Source: a bacterium
GTDB lineage: Bacteria; Bacillota; Clostridia; Lachnospirales; Lachnospiraceae
NCBI GenBank assembly: GCA_023666335.1
Contig: JAMPCE010000006.1
Location: 21,232-85,231, forward strand
DNA length: 64,000 nt
Direction of reading: 5' to 3'
Under the pieces are notes generated by a model. The model saw only the letters and a program-made list of their open reading frames with translations. It had not been told where the DNA came from and did no database searches. Below, piece after piece: positions 42,214 to 51,474 of the stretch (positions within the stretch are counted from its first letter, which is position 1; each line of letters starts with the position of its first letter). Made by a program: the position numbers and the translations under genes.

Positions 42214-42915
42214 TTATTTTTTTATAATATTGATTTCAACTGTTGTTCCGCTCTGCGTATCAATCCGCATCTCGCCGCCGAGCAGGAAAACTCTCTCCTG
42301 CACAACCAGCAGACCAAAATGCTTTCCCTTTTTCGCAGCCTCTTTCACGTCAAACCCTGTTCCGTTATCTTTGACTCGGATCCGATAATCGCTCTCTGTT
42401 TTCTTTAAGCTGACCTCAATCTGATTTCCGCCGGAGTGCTTGATTGCATTCTGCACACATTCCTTGATAATGTGATAGATCATGATCAAATAAAAATTTT
42501 TTTCTTCCTCCGAAAAATCATCCTCGATCTCATCAATATCCGCATGAATCTCAAACCTGCCATCCTGGTTCATCACAGAAAAAATATTAAAAAGCGCCTC
42601 CCGCAAGCCCAGATCATCAAAAGTCATCGGACGCAGATCATAGATCCTGTTACGAATATCATCAATCACTTTGCGCAGACCGGATTCTATCGTAGCAAGT
42701 TCCAGTTTTGCCTTGATGGGATCCTGATCCATATAGAGGGACGTCAATTCCACCTTATGTACCAGATGTGTCAGATTTTGCAGGGAACTGTCATGCAGAT
42801 CCCTCGCGATCCGTTGGCGTTCCTTTTCCTGCACATCCAATGCAGAAAATTGTTTCATGTGAAACGCCGGATAGTCCGCTTCCGCACTTTTCCTTTTTGC
42901 CATAAACACCCCCAA
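42214..42915 (-). CDS. Soluble sensor histidine kinase, HisKA_3 type (DegS-like)
   Basis: This 233-residue cytoplasmic kinase has the phospho-acceptor His in RIARDLHDSSLQNL (H41), a dimerisation helix pair and an HATPase domain: the N box IIKECVQNAIKHSGG and the G1/G2 boxes DNGTGFD and HFGLLVVQER. There is no membrane segment and only a short N-terminal region, so it must sense a cytoplasmic cue or partner protein. Start choice is uncertain: TTG 42915 has AAGGAG 10 bases upstream, while ATG 42903 has only a G-run. The gene carries a parS-like site (42851-42866) inside its coding sequence. Confidence 0.9.
   Translation of the reverse strand: MGVFMAKRKSAEADYPAFHMKQFSALDVQEKERQRIARDLHDSSLQNLTHLVHKVELTSLYMDQDPIKAKLELATIESGLRKVIDDIRNRIYDLRPMTFDDLGLREALFNIFSVMNQDGRFEIHADIDEIEDDFSEEEKNFYLIMIYHIIKECVQNAIKHSGGNQIEVSLKKTESDYRIRVKDNGTGFDVKEAAKKGKHFGLLVVQERVFLLGGEMRIDTQSGTTVEINIIKK
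42851..42866. other. parS: parS-like site inside the kinase gene
   Basis: TGTTTCATGTGAAACG differs from the parS consensus TGTTTCACGTGAAACA at two of 16 positions. It encodes part of the kinase N-terminus, showing that the site is carried within a coding sequence. Confidence 0.75.
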
Positions 42916-43035
42916 CAGAAATAATCTCCTTATATGCTATCTTAACCTAAAATGAGATAGAAGAAAAGAATATTCTGGTAAAGAATCATAAAAAATGGTA
43001 GAATGAAACCAGTAACAATAGATTGGAGAAAAAAT

Positions 43036-43980
43036 ATGAATAAAAAACTCACCACCGCCGTCATGCTGACAGGCACTTCCATTGCAGCGATCCACGGAAT
43101 CAATCGGTTACATACTTCTCTCAGTACGGTCAAAAATCTTTTAGACACCTCCGAAAATTTTTATTATGAGTGGCGTTTCGGAAAAATACGATATCAGAGA
43201 AAGGGAAGCGGCAGCCCTCTTCTTTTCATTCACGACTTGACGGTGGGAAGTTCGAGTTACGAATATCACCGCCTCATCAATAATCTGACAGAGAAGCACG
43301 CTGTCTATTCTCTGGATCTGTTAGGTTATGGAAAATCCGACAAACCGCCGATGACTTACACCAATAATCTCTACGAGCAGCTTGTCACAGATTTTATCAA
43401 GTCGGTGATCGGTAAAAAAGCTTCTGTTGTGGTGACAGGAGAATCCGTTCCGTTTGTCATGATGGCATGCCACAATAATCCGGATCATTTTAATAAGATT
43501 GTCTGTATCAATCCGCAGAACCTGTTTTTGCAAAATCAGATTCCTTCCAGACAGACCAATCTGTTTAAGCTTTTGATTGAGACGCCGATACTCGGCACGT
43601 TTGTTTATCATCTGCTTTCCAACAGGACGAGTATCGAAAAAGATTTCTGGAAAACCTATTTCTACGACCGCGGGGAAGTCAAGGAAAAATATATTTACAA
43701 TTATCTGGAAGCCGCCCACTTAGATGACTATCATGCAAAATATGCTTTTGCCAGTTATGTGGGAAAATACATGAACATGAGTATCGTCAATGAACTGAAA
43801 AAAATCGATAACAGCATCCTGATGATCGGCGGGGAAAAAGAAAAGGATATTCGTACCACCATTGAAAATTACAAATATTACAATCCTGCCATCGAGGACT
43901 GCTATATTCCCGATACAAAACATCTGCCGCAGCTGGAAGCGCCAGACGAAATCTTAAATCAGCTTCGGATGTTTTTATAA
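43036..43980 (+). CDS. Alpha/beta-fold hydrolase
   Basis: This 314-residue protein has an N-terminal hydrophobic stretch (about 5-20), possibly a membrane anchor. The hydrolase fold shows the oxyanion HD (66-67), the strand HAVYSLDLLGYGKSDKPP, nucleophile elbow TGESVP (S137), an acid near GGEKEKD and a late His in DTKHLPQLEAP. The elbow reads G-E-S-V-P rather than G-x-S-x-G, a known family variation. Substrate unknown. ATG 43036 follows GGAG at 7 bases. It runs against the surrounding minus-strand genes, and its stop overlaps the rsmG end by 6 bases. Confidence 0.85.
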   Translation: MNKKLTTAVMLTGTSIAAIHGINRLHTSLSTVKNLLDTSENFYYEWRFGKIRYQRKGSGSPLLFIHDLTVGSSSYEYHRLINNLTEKHAVYSLDLLGYGKSDKPPMTYTNNLYEQLVTDFIKSVIGKKASVVVTGESVPFVMMACHNNPDHFNKIVCINPQNLFLQNQIPSRQTNLFKLLIETPILGTFVYHLLSNRTSIEKDFWKTYFYDRGEVKEKYIYNYLEAAHLDDYHAKYAFASYVGKYMNMSIVNELKKIDNSILMIGGEKEKDIRTTIENYKYYNPAIEDCYIPDTKHLPQLEAPDEILNQLRMFL

Positions 43981-44691
43981 AGGTTTCTTATTTGCCGTTC
44001 CGGCTTTCCTGGGATATTGATGCGGGGTCGGACGGCATTTTTCTATCACGATGAGAGTTCTGTTGATATCAGAAAAAGGCAGCAGAAAAGTTTTCTGTTC
44101 CCGCAGTCTTCCCCCCAACACTTCGATAGCATGACCCGCCTGCTCCACCTCTGCATCGTCCGCCTTATAAGAGACAAAACATCCCCCAACCTTTACATAG
44201 GGAAGACAATATTCCGAGAGGGTAGAGAGATTCGCCACCGCCCGCGAAACGCAGAGGTCGAAATGTTCCCGCAAAAGCCCGAGCTTTGCAAAATCCTCCG
44301 CTCTGCCATGAAGCGCCTCCGTCTCCTTAAGAGAAAGCGCCTCTATGACTTCCTGCAAAAAACCGACCCGTTTCTGTAAGGAATCTAAAAGCGTCACCTT
44401 AAGATTCGGAAAAGCGATCTTTAAGGGAATGCCCGGAAACCCCGCTCCGGTTCCCACGTCAAGCAAAGAAAGTTCCCCGCTTAGATCAAACGCTTTCACC
44501 AGAGAAAGGCTGTCGATAAAATGTTTTTTCAACGCCTCGTCAAATTCCGTGATCGCCGTCAGGTTCATCACTTTATTTTTTTCGATCAAAAGCGCATAGT
44601 AATCCAAAAACTGTTCCACCTGTTTTTCCGATAAGGTAATGGAAAGCGCATCCAGATCTTTTTGAAATTGAGAGAGATTGCGCCGTATCAA
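43975..44691 (-). CDS. rsmG: 16S rRNA (guanine527-N7)-methyltransferase RsmG
   Basis: This enzyme uses SAM to methylate G527 of 16S rRNA (GidB family). The NLTAITEFDEALKKHFIDSL segment, SAM motif LLDVGTGAGFPGIPL and CVSRAVANLSTL are all diagnostic. The start is uncertain. TTG 44691, with AGGTG 5 bases before it, gives the usual 238-residue length; ATG 44730 or 44742 give longer forms overlapping the end of mnmG. The order mnmE-mnmG-rsmG is the conserved origin arrangement. Confidence 0.92.
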   Translation of the reverse strand: MIRRNLSQFQKDLDALSITLSEKQVEQFLDYYALLIEKNKVMNLTAITEFDEALKKHFIDSLSLVKAFDLSGELSLLDVGTGAGFPGIPLKIAFPNLKVTLLDSLQKRVGFLQEVIEALSLKETEALHGRAEDFAKLGLLREHFDLCVSRAVANLSTLSEYCLPYVKVGGCFVSYKADDAEVEQAGHAIEVLGGRLREQKTFLLPFSDINRTLIVIEKCRPTPHQYPRKAGTANKKPL

Positions 44692-44713
44692 AATAACACC
44701 TGTTATCCTTTCT

Positions 44714-46654
44714 TTATTTTTCTGCTGCATCAGAAACTGCAACAGTATTTTTCCGACTTTCCAAATACACCAAAAGCACAGAGATATCCGCCGGAGACAC
44801 GCCGGATATGCGGGAAGCCTGTCCCACCGAAACAGGTCGGTAAGCGATCAGCTTCTGCCGCGCTTCCAAGCGCAGACTCCCCACTTCATTGTAATCCAGA
44901 TCCGCAGGAATCTTCCGCTTCTCCATCTTTTTATAGTGCTCGACCTGCTTTAACTGCCTGTCAATATACCCTTCATACTTTATCTCAATCTCAACCTGCT
45001 CCGTGACATCCGCCGGAAGCGGTTTCCTGTCGGTATCGATCTCAGAAAGCATCTCATAGGAAAGTTCCGGACGGCAGAGCAGTTCCGCCATACTCACTCC
45101 TGTTTTCAAGGCGGCGCTTCCGTGCGCTTCCAAAAATCTTTGTATCTTTTCGGAGGCGCCCACGATCGTATTTTTCAGCCTTTCGATTTCTGCCTCTATC
45201 TTTTCTTTCTTCTGTAAGAGAGCCTGATAAGTCTCCTCAGAAACCAGCCCAACTTCATAACCAATCTTACGCAATCTTAAATCCGCATTATCCTGACGCA
45301 GCAAAAGGCGGTACTCCGCGCGGGAAGTCATCATCCGATAAGGCTCAAAATTTTCTTTTGTCACAAGATCGTCGATCAACACGCCGATATAAGCCTGCGA
45401 ACGATCCAATACGATCTGCTCCCTGCCCTGTAAGTACAGGGAAGCGTTGATTCCCGCAATCAATCCCTGTGCTGCCGCTTCTTCATAACCGCTGCTGCCA
45501 TTAAACTGCCCACCGCTGAAAAGCCCTTCCACCGCTTTCAATTCCAAAGTCGGATAGAGCTGCTTCGGATCGATACAGTCATACTCAATCGCATAGGCAT
45601 TTCTTACGATCTTACAGTGTTCTAAACCCGGCACCGTCCGATACATGGCAAGCTGTACATCTTCCGGAAGAGAAGAGGACATGCCGCTCACATACATCTC
45701 ATTCGTGTGAAGCCCTTCCGGTTCAATAAAGACCTGATGCCTGTCCTTATCGGAAAATTTGACCACCTTATCTTCAATCGACGGGCAGTACCGCGGTCCC
45801 GTCCCCTCTATGATACCCGCATAAATGGGAGATCTGTCCAAATTTGCCCGAATGATATCGTGCGTCTGTTCGTTCGTGTAAGTCAGATAGCAGGATATCT
45901 GGTCGATCTGCACATCCTCCGGATCCGTGGAAAAGGAAAACGGAACGACCCTCTCATCCCCGAACTGTTCCTGCATTCTGGAAAAATCAAGGGATCGTCT
46001 GTCCATTCTGGCAGGCGTGCCCGTCTTAAAGCGGCGCATCTCAATTCCCAGCGCGAGCAGAGAATCCGTCAGATGGTTTGCCGCCTGTAGACCGTTCGGC
46101 CCCGTGTAAGTGATGGCTTCCCCACAGAGACACCTTGCTTTTAAGTAAGTGCCCGTGCATAAGATCACCGCCTTACATTCATAAACCGTTCCCGTAAAAG
46201 TTTTGACACCGACTATTTTCTTTGACCGCTGCTGCGTTTTTGCTTCTTCTTCGATCTCTTCCGTCAAAAGCTCACAGACTTCCGCCTGCTTGATCGTCAG
46301 ATGCTCCTGATTCTCCAGAACCTTTCTCATCGCCCTGGAATATTCCGCCTTGTCCGCCTGCGCCCGCAGAGAATGCACCGCAGGGCCTTTTGAGGAATTT
46401 AACATCTTGGATTGGATAAACGTCTTGTCAATGTTTTTCCCCATCTCGCCGCCCAGCGCATCAACTTCCCGCACCAGATGCCCTTTGGAAGTGCCGCCGA
46501 TATTGGGATTGCAGGGCATGAGAGCAATGCTGTCCACACTCACCGTAAAGATCACCGTCTCAAACCCCAGCCTCGCGCAGGCAAGCGCCGCCTCACATCC
46601 CGCATGCCCCGCACCCACGACACACACGTCACATTTTTCCTTTAATCCGGTCAT
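44714..46654 (-). CDS. mnmG: tRNA uridine-5-carboxymethylaminomethyl modification enzyme MnmG (GidA)
   Basis: This 646-residue FAD enzyme works with MnmE to modify U34 of several tRNAs. It has the FAD-binding [14 protein letters not shown], the [20 protein letters not shown] segment, [17 protein letters not shown] and [19 protein letters not shown] near the C-terminal domain. ATG 46654 follows GAGGAA. A palindromic element lies in the gap between it and mnmE, so the two are not tightly joined as in many relatives. Confidence 0.97.
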   Translation of the reverse strand: MTGLKEKCDVCVVGAGHAGCEAALACARLGFETVIFTVSVDSIALMPCNPNIGGTSKGHLVREVDALGGEMGKNIDKTFIQSKMLNSSKGPAVHSLRAQADKAEYSRAMRKVLENQEHLTIKQAEVCELLTEEIEEEAKTQQRSKKIVGVKTFTGTVYECKAVILCTGTYLKARCLCGEAITYTGPNGLQAANHLTDSLLALGIEMRRFKTGTPARMDRRSLDFSRMQEQFGDERVVPFSFSTDPEDVQIDQISCYLTYTNEQTHDIIRANLDRSPIYAGIIEGTGPRYCPSIEDKVVKFSDKDRHQVFIEPEGLHTNEMYVSGMSSSLPEDVQLAMYRTVPGLEHCKIVRNAYAIEYDCIDPKQLYPTLELKAVEGLFSGGQFNGSSGYEEAAAQGLIAGINASLYLQGREQIVLDRSQAYIGVLIDDLVTKENFEPYRMMTSRAEYRLLLRQDNADLRLRKIGYEVGLVSEETYQALLQKKEKIEAEIERLKNTIVGASEKIQRFLEAHGSAALKTGVSMAELLCRPELSYEMLSEIDTDRKPLPADVTEQVEIEIKYEGYIDRQLKQVEHYKKMEKRKIPADLDYNEVGSLRLEARQKLIAYRPVSVGQASRISGVSPADISVLLVYLESRKNTVAVSDAAEK

Positions 46655-46717
46655 ACATCATTCCTCGTTTATCTTACAATACTCTTACGCTTGCGAAACA
46701 CATTTAAATACTATACT

Positions 46718-46871
46718 GATTGTACAATAACATAATCATAAGCAGACCCTTGTAGAGCGTCAGCGCTTAACGAGGTTTGGAGTTGCATAGCAACTCCCGA
46801 GTTTAGCGTCTGTTACGCTCGGAGCGGAGCGCAAGCGAGTCTGCGTTGATTATGTTATTTGTACGATTTTA
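46718..46871. repeat. Palindromic intergenic element F (type 1 ends) between mnmE and mnmG
   Basis: The ends GATTGTACAATAACATAATC and near complement GATTATGTTATTTGTACGAT enclose AAGCAGACC/TCTGCGT and a one-sided arm CGGAGCGGAGCGCAAGCGAG. A GCG(T/C)CAGCGCTTAACGAG layer and core GGAGTTGC-ATA-GCAACTCC follow. About 152 bp. It shares the core and asymmetric arm with elements A and H. Confidence 0.78.
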
Positions 46872-46915
46872 ACAATCAAAACTGCGTTTCGCAATCAGAA
46901 ACCTATATAATCTTT

Positions 46916-48415
46916 TTATTTGCCAATACAAAATTCTGAAAATATCTTCTCCACCAGATCATCCTCAACCGCTTCCCCCAATATCTTCCCAAGAGAAGCA
47001 TAGGCGCCCATCAGATCGATCGAATAAAAATCTTCCGGCATATGATCTTCCAGACTTTTTCTTACCTGGCGGATGCTCGCAAGCGCATCCAGGATTGCCT
47101 CTTTATGCCGAAGATTCGTGATATAAAGTTCGTCCTCGGAAACGATCTTTCCCTGCAAAAAAGAATCCTCGATCAGAGTTTTTAACGCATCCAGCCCTTT
47201 TTCTTCCTTTGCGGAGATCCGCAGAATAGAAACAGAAGAGTCTGCACGATCCTTATATTGACCATTATGGTCAAAAATCTTATTTATCAGATTTTCCACT
47301 GTCTTTTGATCCGTCACTTCCGGAAGATCTGATTTATTTAAAAGAATAATCGTCTTTTTTCCCTCGATCAATCGCAAAATAGCTTCATCATTTTCATCAA
47401 GGGCTTCGGAAGAGTCGATCACATAAAGGATCAGGTCGGCATCTTCGGAAATCTTCTTCGCCCGCTCCACACCGATCTTTTCCACGGTATCCTTCGTCTC
47501 TCTGATACCTGCCGTATCTATCATATTTAAAGTGATCTCTCCGAAACGAATCGTCTCCTCCAGCGTATCTCTGGTCGTTCCCGCAATATCCGTGACAATG
47601 GCGCGCTCCTGTCCCGCAAACAGATTTAATAAAGAAGATTTTCCGACATTCGGCTTTCCGAGGATAACTGTACGGATCCCTTCTTTTAAGATCCTGCCAT
47701 CATCGGCGGAAGATAAAAGCCGAACAAGTTCTTTTTCCATCTCATCGATCTTCTTTGATAAAGTTTCCTCATATCCTTCCAGACTGATATGTTCCGGATC
47801 ATCCAGCGCCGATTCGATAAAAGCGATCTCATACAAGATCTGGTCCCGAAGCGCAGATATTTTTTTGGAAACGGAACCGCCAAGCTGCTTCACGGAAGTT
47901 TTCAGGGCAAATTCATTTTTTGCATGAATGATATCCATCACGGCTTCCGCTTCGGAAAGATCGATCCGCCCGTTTAGAAAAGCGCGTTTCGTAAATTCTC
48001 CCGGTTCCGCCATGCGGGCGCCGGCACGAATCACTTCCGTCAAAATCTTTTTCACCATCAGCGCGCCGCCGTGACAGTTGATCTCTACCGTATCTTCTCT
48101 GGTATAACTGTGAGGCGCTTTCATAACGGAAACCATCACTTCATCTAAAACGTTATCATCTTCATTGACAATAAAACCATAATGGATCGTGTGGGACGGA
48201 TATTGTTCCAACACTTTTTTCCTATCTCTGTTTTGATAGATATGATTGACAATGGATACGGCTTCCCCGCCGCTTACCCGGATGATACCGATTCCCGCGT
48301 CCGACAGAGCGGTAGCGATCGCTGCGATCGTATCTGAAAAGAACCGACAGGAAAGCATCCCTGCCGATTCTTTTGATGACTCGCAAACTTGATTTTTAAG
48401 ATTCTTCGCTGTCAT
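46916..48415 (-). CDS. mnmE: tRNA modification GTPase MnmE (TrmE)
   Basis: This GTPase partners MnmG in wobble-uridine modification. The N-terminal folate-binding domain begins DTIAAIATALSDAGIGIIRV. The G domain has GKPNVGKSS, DTAG and NKSD, and the protein ends with the essential FCIGK motif. Helical regions flank the G domain. The start is uncertain: ATG 48415 is given, overlapping the end of jag by 20 bases; ATG 48358 gives a length nearer the family norm but lacks ribosome-site spacing. Conserved order jag-mnmE-mnmG. Confidence 0.95.
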   Translation of the reverse strand: MTAKNLKNQVCESSKESAGMLSCRFFSDTIAAIATALSDAGIGIIRVSGGEAVSIVNHIYQNRDRKKVLEQYPSHTIHYGFIVNEDDNVLDEVMVSVMKAPHSYTREDTVEINCHGGALMVKKILTEVIRAGARMAEPGEFTKRAFLNGRIDLSEAEAVMDIIHAKNEFALKTSVKQLGGSVSKKISALRDQILYEIAFIESALDDPEHISLEGYEETLSKKIDEMEKELVRLLSSADDGRILKEGIRTVILGKPNVGKSSLLNLFAGQERAIVTDIAGTTRDTLEETIRFGEITLNMIDTAGIRETKDTVEKIGVERAKKISEDADLILYVIDSSEALDENDEAILRLIEGKKTIILLNKSDLPEVTDQKTVENLINKIFDHNGQYKDRADSSVSILRISAKEEKGLDALKTLIEDSFLQGKIVSEDELYITNLRHKEAILDALASIRQVRKSLEDHMPEDFYSIDLMGAYASLGKILGEAVEDDLVEKIFSEFCIGK

Positions 48416-49070
48416 AACTCTTCTCAAACTTCCTGTCGCTCTTCTCATATCTTTTCAGGACAACGACCACATGGCGGAAAGGCTCTTCCCCTTCACTGTA
48501 AGTCGTCACATACCTGTCGTTTTGAAGCGCGGAATGAATGATTCTTCTCTCATAAGGATTCATAGGCTCCAAAGATACGGGACGCTTCGTCCTCTTTACC
48601 TTATAGGAAATATTCTTCGCCAGATTTTCCAGCGTCTCTTTTCTTCTCTTGCGGTAATTTTCGGTATCCACCTTTACTCGGATGTAGTTATCCACATCTT
48701 TGTTCACAACCAGAGACACCAGATACTGTAAGGAATCCAGCGTCTGCCCTCTCTTGCCGATCAGGATCCCCATTTCATCACCGGAAAGCTCAATATCCAT
48801 CGCGCTCTCCACTTCATCATACTTCACATCACATACAACGGTAAGATCCATCGCGGCAAATACGTCTCTTAAGAAATCCTTTGCCTTATCTTCCACAGAA
48901 CCCTTTACCCGCACTTTGATCACGGCAGGCTTTGCGCCGAGTCCCAAAAGTCCCGCTTTTCCTTCATCAACGACTTCATATTCCAATTTATCGCTGGTCA
49001 CGGTAAATTTCTGACAAGCTTCTGTGATCGCATCGTCCACTGTCTTTGCAGATACTTCGATAAAATCCAT
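48396..49070 (-). CDS. jag: RNA-binding protein KhpB/Jag
   Basis: This 224-residue protein has an N-terminal Jag_N domain (FIEVSAKTVDDAITEACQKF), a KH domain with GILIGKRGQTLDSLQYLVS, and an R3H domain (RRKETLENLAKNISYKVK, MNPYERRIIHSAL). KhpB binds RNA and affects cell elongation and division in Gram-positives. ATG 49070 follows GGAGGG at 7 bases. It is directly after yidC, as in most Firmicutes. Confidence 0.95.
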   Translation of the reverse strand: MDFIEVSAKTVDDAITEACQKFTVTSDKLEYEVVDEGKAGLLGLGAKPAVIKVRVKGSVEDKAKDFLRDVFAAMDLTVVCDVKYDEVESAMDIELSGDEMGILIGKRGQTLDSLQYLVSLVVNKDVDNYIRVKVDTENYRKRRKETLENLAKNISYKVKRTKRPVSLEPMNPYERRIIHSALQNDRYVTTYSEGEEPFRHVVVVLKRYEKSDRKFEKSYDSEES

Positions 49071-49081
49071 TGTTATCCCTC

Positions 49082-50386
49082 CTATTTACTATTCTTTTCG
49101 TTGTATTCCTTTACCATATTCGCTTTCGCCATCATACTGCCCGACTTTGCATTTTTACTGTAATACTCCGTCGATTTTTTGACAGGATTCTCTTTCTTTT
49201 CCTCTTTGGAAAGCGTCTGTGTCGCCGCTTTCGACGCAACGCCTGCCTTTTTGGTATTCATATTGGCATAAGCCGCCATCTGCTGTGCCTGCGCGTTTGC
49301 CTTTTCCATCTTTTTCTTTGCTTTTTCCGCATTCTTACTGATCACTTCGTCCAAGTCCATCTTATCAATGTGTTTGTTGATCAGAATCTGCTGAATGCTT
49401 CGAACGACCGCACCTGCCACCCAGTAAAGTCCCATACCTGCGGGAAGCGTATAACAGAGAACAGCCGACATGATCGGCATCACCATATTCATCGTCTTCA
49501 TCGACTGCATCATGGTGTTCTGCTGCTCATTGTCGGAATTTGTCTCCTGCTGCGGCATGAGTTTCACATTGATCCACTGTGTTACCGCCGCCAGAACGGG
49601 AATCGCAAACGCTGCAATCATCATCACAACGGATCCTGCCGCCCTCGCTTCACTGAACGTAAAGGAAGGAGAATTCGACATACTAAGTCCCAAAAAGTTA
49701 TTGTACCGATCGAGAAGCGATAACGTCTGATCCACATCGGCGGATAAATTGGAAAATTGTTCCTTGATACTGAGCCATTCCGCGGAAGACGCTTTGTTCA
49801 ACACATCGACAAACGTATTCTGCACATAGCTGGTAACGCCGCCTGTAAAATTCTCGTTTTCAAACTGCCTGGAATACATACTGGCATTGGAAAAAGTCCG
49901 AATAAAGTCCACGCTTCCCTTTTCCGCGATCAGTTTGTCCACCAGCGGAAAAAACGCTTCTTTCACTTTTCCCACATAAGCGGGAATATTGTAGATCACG
50001 CGGTAAAGCGCAAGCAGGATCGGCATCTGGATCAAAAGCTGCACGCAGCTTCCCGAAGGGGATACGCCGTATTTCGCATAGACAGCCTTTGTCTCCATAT
50101 TCATAGCCATCATGGATTCATTATCCTGTTTTCCTTTATACTTCTTCTGGATTGCCTGCAGTTCCGGGTTCATCTTTGCGGAAAGTTTGGAAAACTTCTG
50201 CTGTTTGATCGTGAGAGGCATCAACAAAAGATAGATCACGATCGTAAACAGGACAATGGCAAGTCCGATATTGGGAATGCCGATCTGATCGATCACATAA
50301 AAGATGCCTTCCATGATATAACCCAGCAATCTGGCTACAGGACCGATAATTTTACCGGTATCCTTAGTCAACAAAATACCTGACAA
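49082..50386 (-). CDS. yidC: Membrane protein insertase YidC/Oxa1
   Basis: This 434-residue inner-membrane insertase has the conserved core IPNIGLAIVLFTIVIYLLLM, then PLTIKQQKFSKLSAKMNPEL, CVQLLIQMPILLALYRVI and a C-terminal TM block ending GLYWVAGAVVRSIQQ. The hydrophilic groove Arg/Lys region lies in the first cytoplasmic loop. An extra-long extracellular loop (about 125-225) and a K/A-rich C-terminal tail are typical of Clostridial forms. It starts with TTG at 50386, supported by AAAGGAGGT 9 bases upstream. Confidence 0.95.
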   Translation of the reverse strand: MSGILLTKDTGKIIGPVARLLGYIMEGIFYVIDQIGIPNIGLAIVLFTIVIYLLLMPLTIKQQKFSKLSAKMNPELQAIQKKYKGKQDNESMMAMNMETKAVYAKYGVSPSGSCVQLLIQMPILLALYRVIYNIPAYVGKVKEAFFPLVDKLIAEKGSVDFIRTFSNASMYSRQFENENFTGGVTSYVQNTFVDVLNKASSAEWLSIKEQFSNLSADVDQTLSLLDRYNNFLGLSMSNSPSFTFSEARAAGSVVMMIAAFAIPVLAAVTQWINVKLMPQQETNSDNEQQNTMMQSMKTMNMVMPIMSAVLCYTLPAGMGLYWVAGAVVRSIQQILINKHIDKMDLDEVISKNAEKAKKKMEKANAQAQQMAAYANMNTKKAGVASKAATQTLSKEEKKENPVKKSTEYYSKNAKSGSMMAKANMVKEYNEKNSK

Positions 50387-50435
50387 AATAGATTACCTCC
50401 TTTAAGCATATCGCTGTCCGATCCGCCTGTTCCGG

Positions 50436-50651
50436 TCAGGGTACGGGATCATACCCTCCTTTGGAAAAGGGATTACATCTGCAAATCCGATAAAATGCCA
50501 GACATCCGCCTTTCAGCGCGCCGTATTTTTCCACAGCCTGGAGTCCGTACTCCGAGCAGGTCGGAAAATAGGGACATTTCGTGCGCTTCATGGGCGAAAG
50601 ATACTTTCTATAGAATTTTATCAGGCAGATCAGCACTTTTTTCATCATCAT
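50436..50651 (-). CDS. yidD: Membrane protein insertion efficiency factor YidD
   Basis: This 71-residue basic protein with an amphipathic N-terminal helix helps YidC. Hallmarks are [31 protein letters not shown] and [15 protein letters not shown], with the three conserved Cys. Three consecutive ATG codons at the start leave the exact beginning open. It begins 12 bases after rnpA, so it is translationally linked. Confidence 0.95.
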   Translation of the reverse strand: MMMKKVLICLIKFYRKYLSPMKRTKCPYFPTCSEYGLQAVEKYGALKGGCLAFYRICRCNPFSKGGYDPVP

Positions 50652-50663
50652 TTACGGTTTTCT

Positions 50664-51002
50664 TCATCCTTTCAAAATACGATGAAGTTTTGATAGATGT
50701 AATAGCGACCGCTCAATCTCGTGATATCCGACAAAAGCGGCGCTTTTTCTCGCAACGACTACTATATCTAAACCACTATTAAATATATTTTCGTGTAGCC
50801 GATAACTCTCTCTCACCAGTCTCGCAAAGCGGTGTCTCACAACGCTGTTCCCCACTTTCTTGCTGGCGGATATTCCCAGTCTGTTTACGTCTTTGTTGTT
50901 TTCCAGTACATACATCACCAGATACTTGTCTGCGAAACTCTTTCCGTTTCCGTAAACATTCCGGAATTCACTGTTTTTTTTAAGGGATTCAGAAAATATC
51001 AC
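50664..51002 (-). CDS. rnpA: Ribonuclease P protein component
   Basis: This 112-residue basic subunit binds the RNase P RNA for tRNA 5' processing. The family motifs FRNVYGNGKSFADKYLVMYV and RLGISASKKVGNSVVRHRFA (RNR-type) followed by RLVRESYR are present. The start is GTG 51002 with AGGAGAG upstream. It lies 45 bases after rpmH in the universal order. Confidence 0.95.
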   Translation of the reverse strand: MIFSESLKKNSEFRNVYGNGKSFADKYLVMYVLENNKDVNRLGISASKKVGNSVVRHRFARLVRESYRLHENIFNSGLDIVVVARKSAAFVGYHEIERSLLHLSKLHRILKG

Positions 51003-51046
51003 GATACTTCTCTCCTGTCGTTAGAAAAAGGCCGCATAAATGCGAC

Positions 51047-51181
51047 CTATGCTGATAATCTCTTTCTTCCCTTTGCACGTCTTGCAGCTAAGACTTTTCT
51101 TCCACCTCTGGTACTCATTCTCTTTCTGAAACCATGCACTTTCGATCTATGTCTTTTTTTCGGCTGAAATGTCATTTTCAT
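51047..51181 (-). CDS. rpmH: Large ribosomal subunit protein bL34
   Basis: This 44-residue, very basic protein reads [20 protein letters not shown], then [20 protein letters not shown] and RLSA. The match to bL34 is complete. ATG 51181 is preferred to the internal ATG at 51175 because AAGGAGG lies 9 bases upstream. It is the first gene of the leftward origin operon. Confidence 0.97.
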   Translation of the reverse strand: MKMTFQPKKRHRSKVHGFRKRMSTRGGRKVLAARRAKGRKRLSA

Positions 51182-51261
51182 CGTTTTACACCTCCTTCAT
51201 CGGACCTGATCCGTTTATTCAGAATATTTTTAGTTTATATTTTTTGGAAAACAACATGATG

Positions 51262-51290
51262 ATTATATATAATTCACAGGAAATCGTCAA
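51262..51290 (-). promoter_or_regulatory. Promoter of the rpmH operon
   Basis: On the minus strand TTGACG (51290-51285) and a perfect TATAAT (51267-51262) are 17 bases apart, about 80 bases before the rpmH start. It drives ribosomal protein and RNase P genes leftward from the origin. Confidence 0.8.
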
Positions 51291-51347
51291 GTAAAAACAG
51301 GCATATTTTTGATTTTTCTGCGAAAAATTTGTTTTTCTTACCAAAAA

Positions 51348-51392
51348 TAATCCACAATATGTTCATAAAATGTGGATAAGTAAGGTGGATAA
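51348..51392. other. oriC: Origin, upstream DnaA-box cluster (rpmH-dnaA gap)
   Basis: TAATCCACA (51348-51356), an exact TGTGGATAA (51371-51379, TTATCCACA on the other strand) and GGTGGATAA (51384-51392) lie in an AT-rich gap between divergent rpmH and dnaA. They can serve both origin function and autorepression of dnaA. Confidence 0.85.
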
Positions 51393-51400
51393 CTTATTAT

Positions 51401-51429
51401 TTGAATTTTTAGACTGTTTGTATTATTAT
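51401..51429 (+). promoter_or_regulatory. Promoter of dnaA
   Basis: TTGAAT (51401-51406) and TATTAT (51424-51429) are 17 bases apart, directly after the DnaA boxes and 46 bases before the dnaA start. Box proximity implies repression by DnaA. Confidence 0.7.
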
Positions 51430-51474
51430 ATAGGGTAGGATAATTTTGATGTAGGAAGAATAAGGTAGTATATC

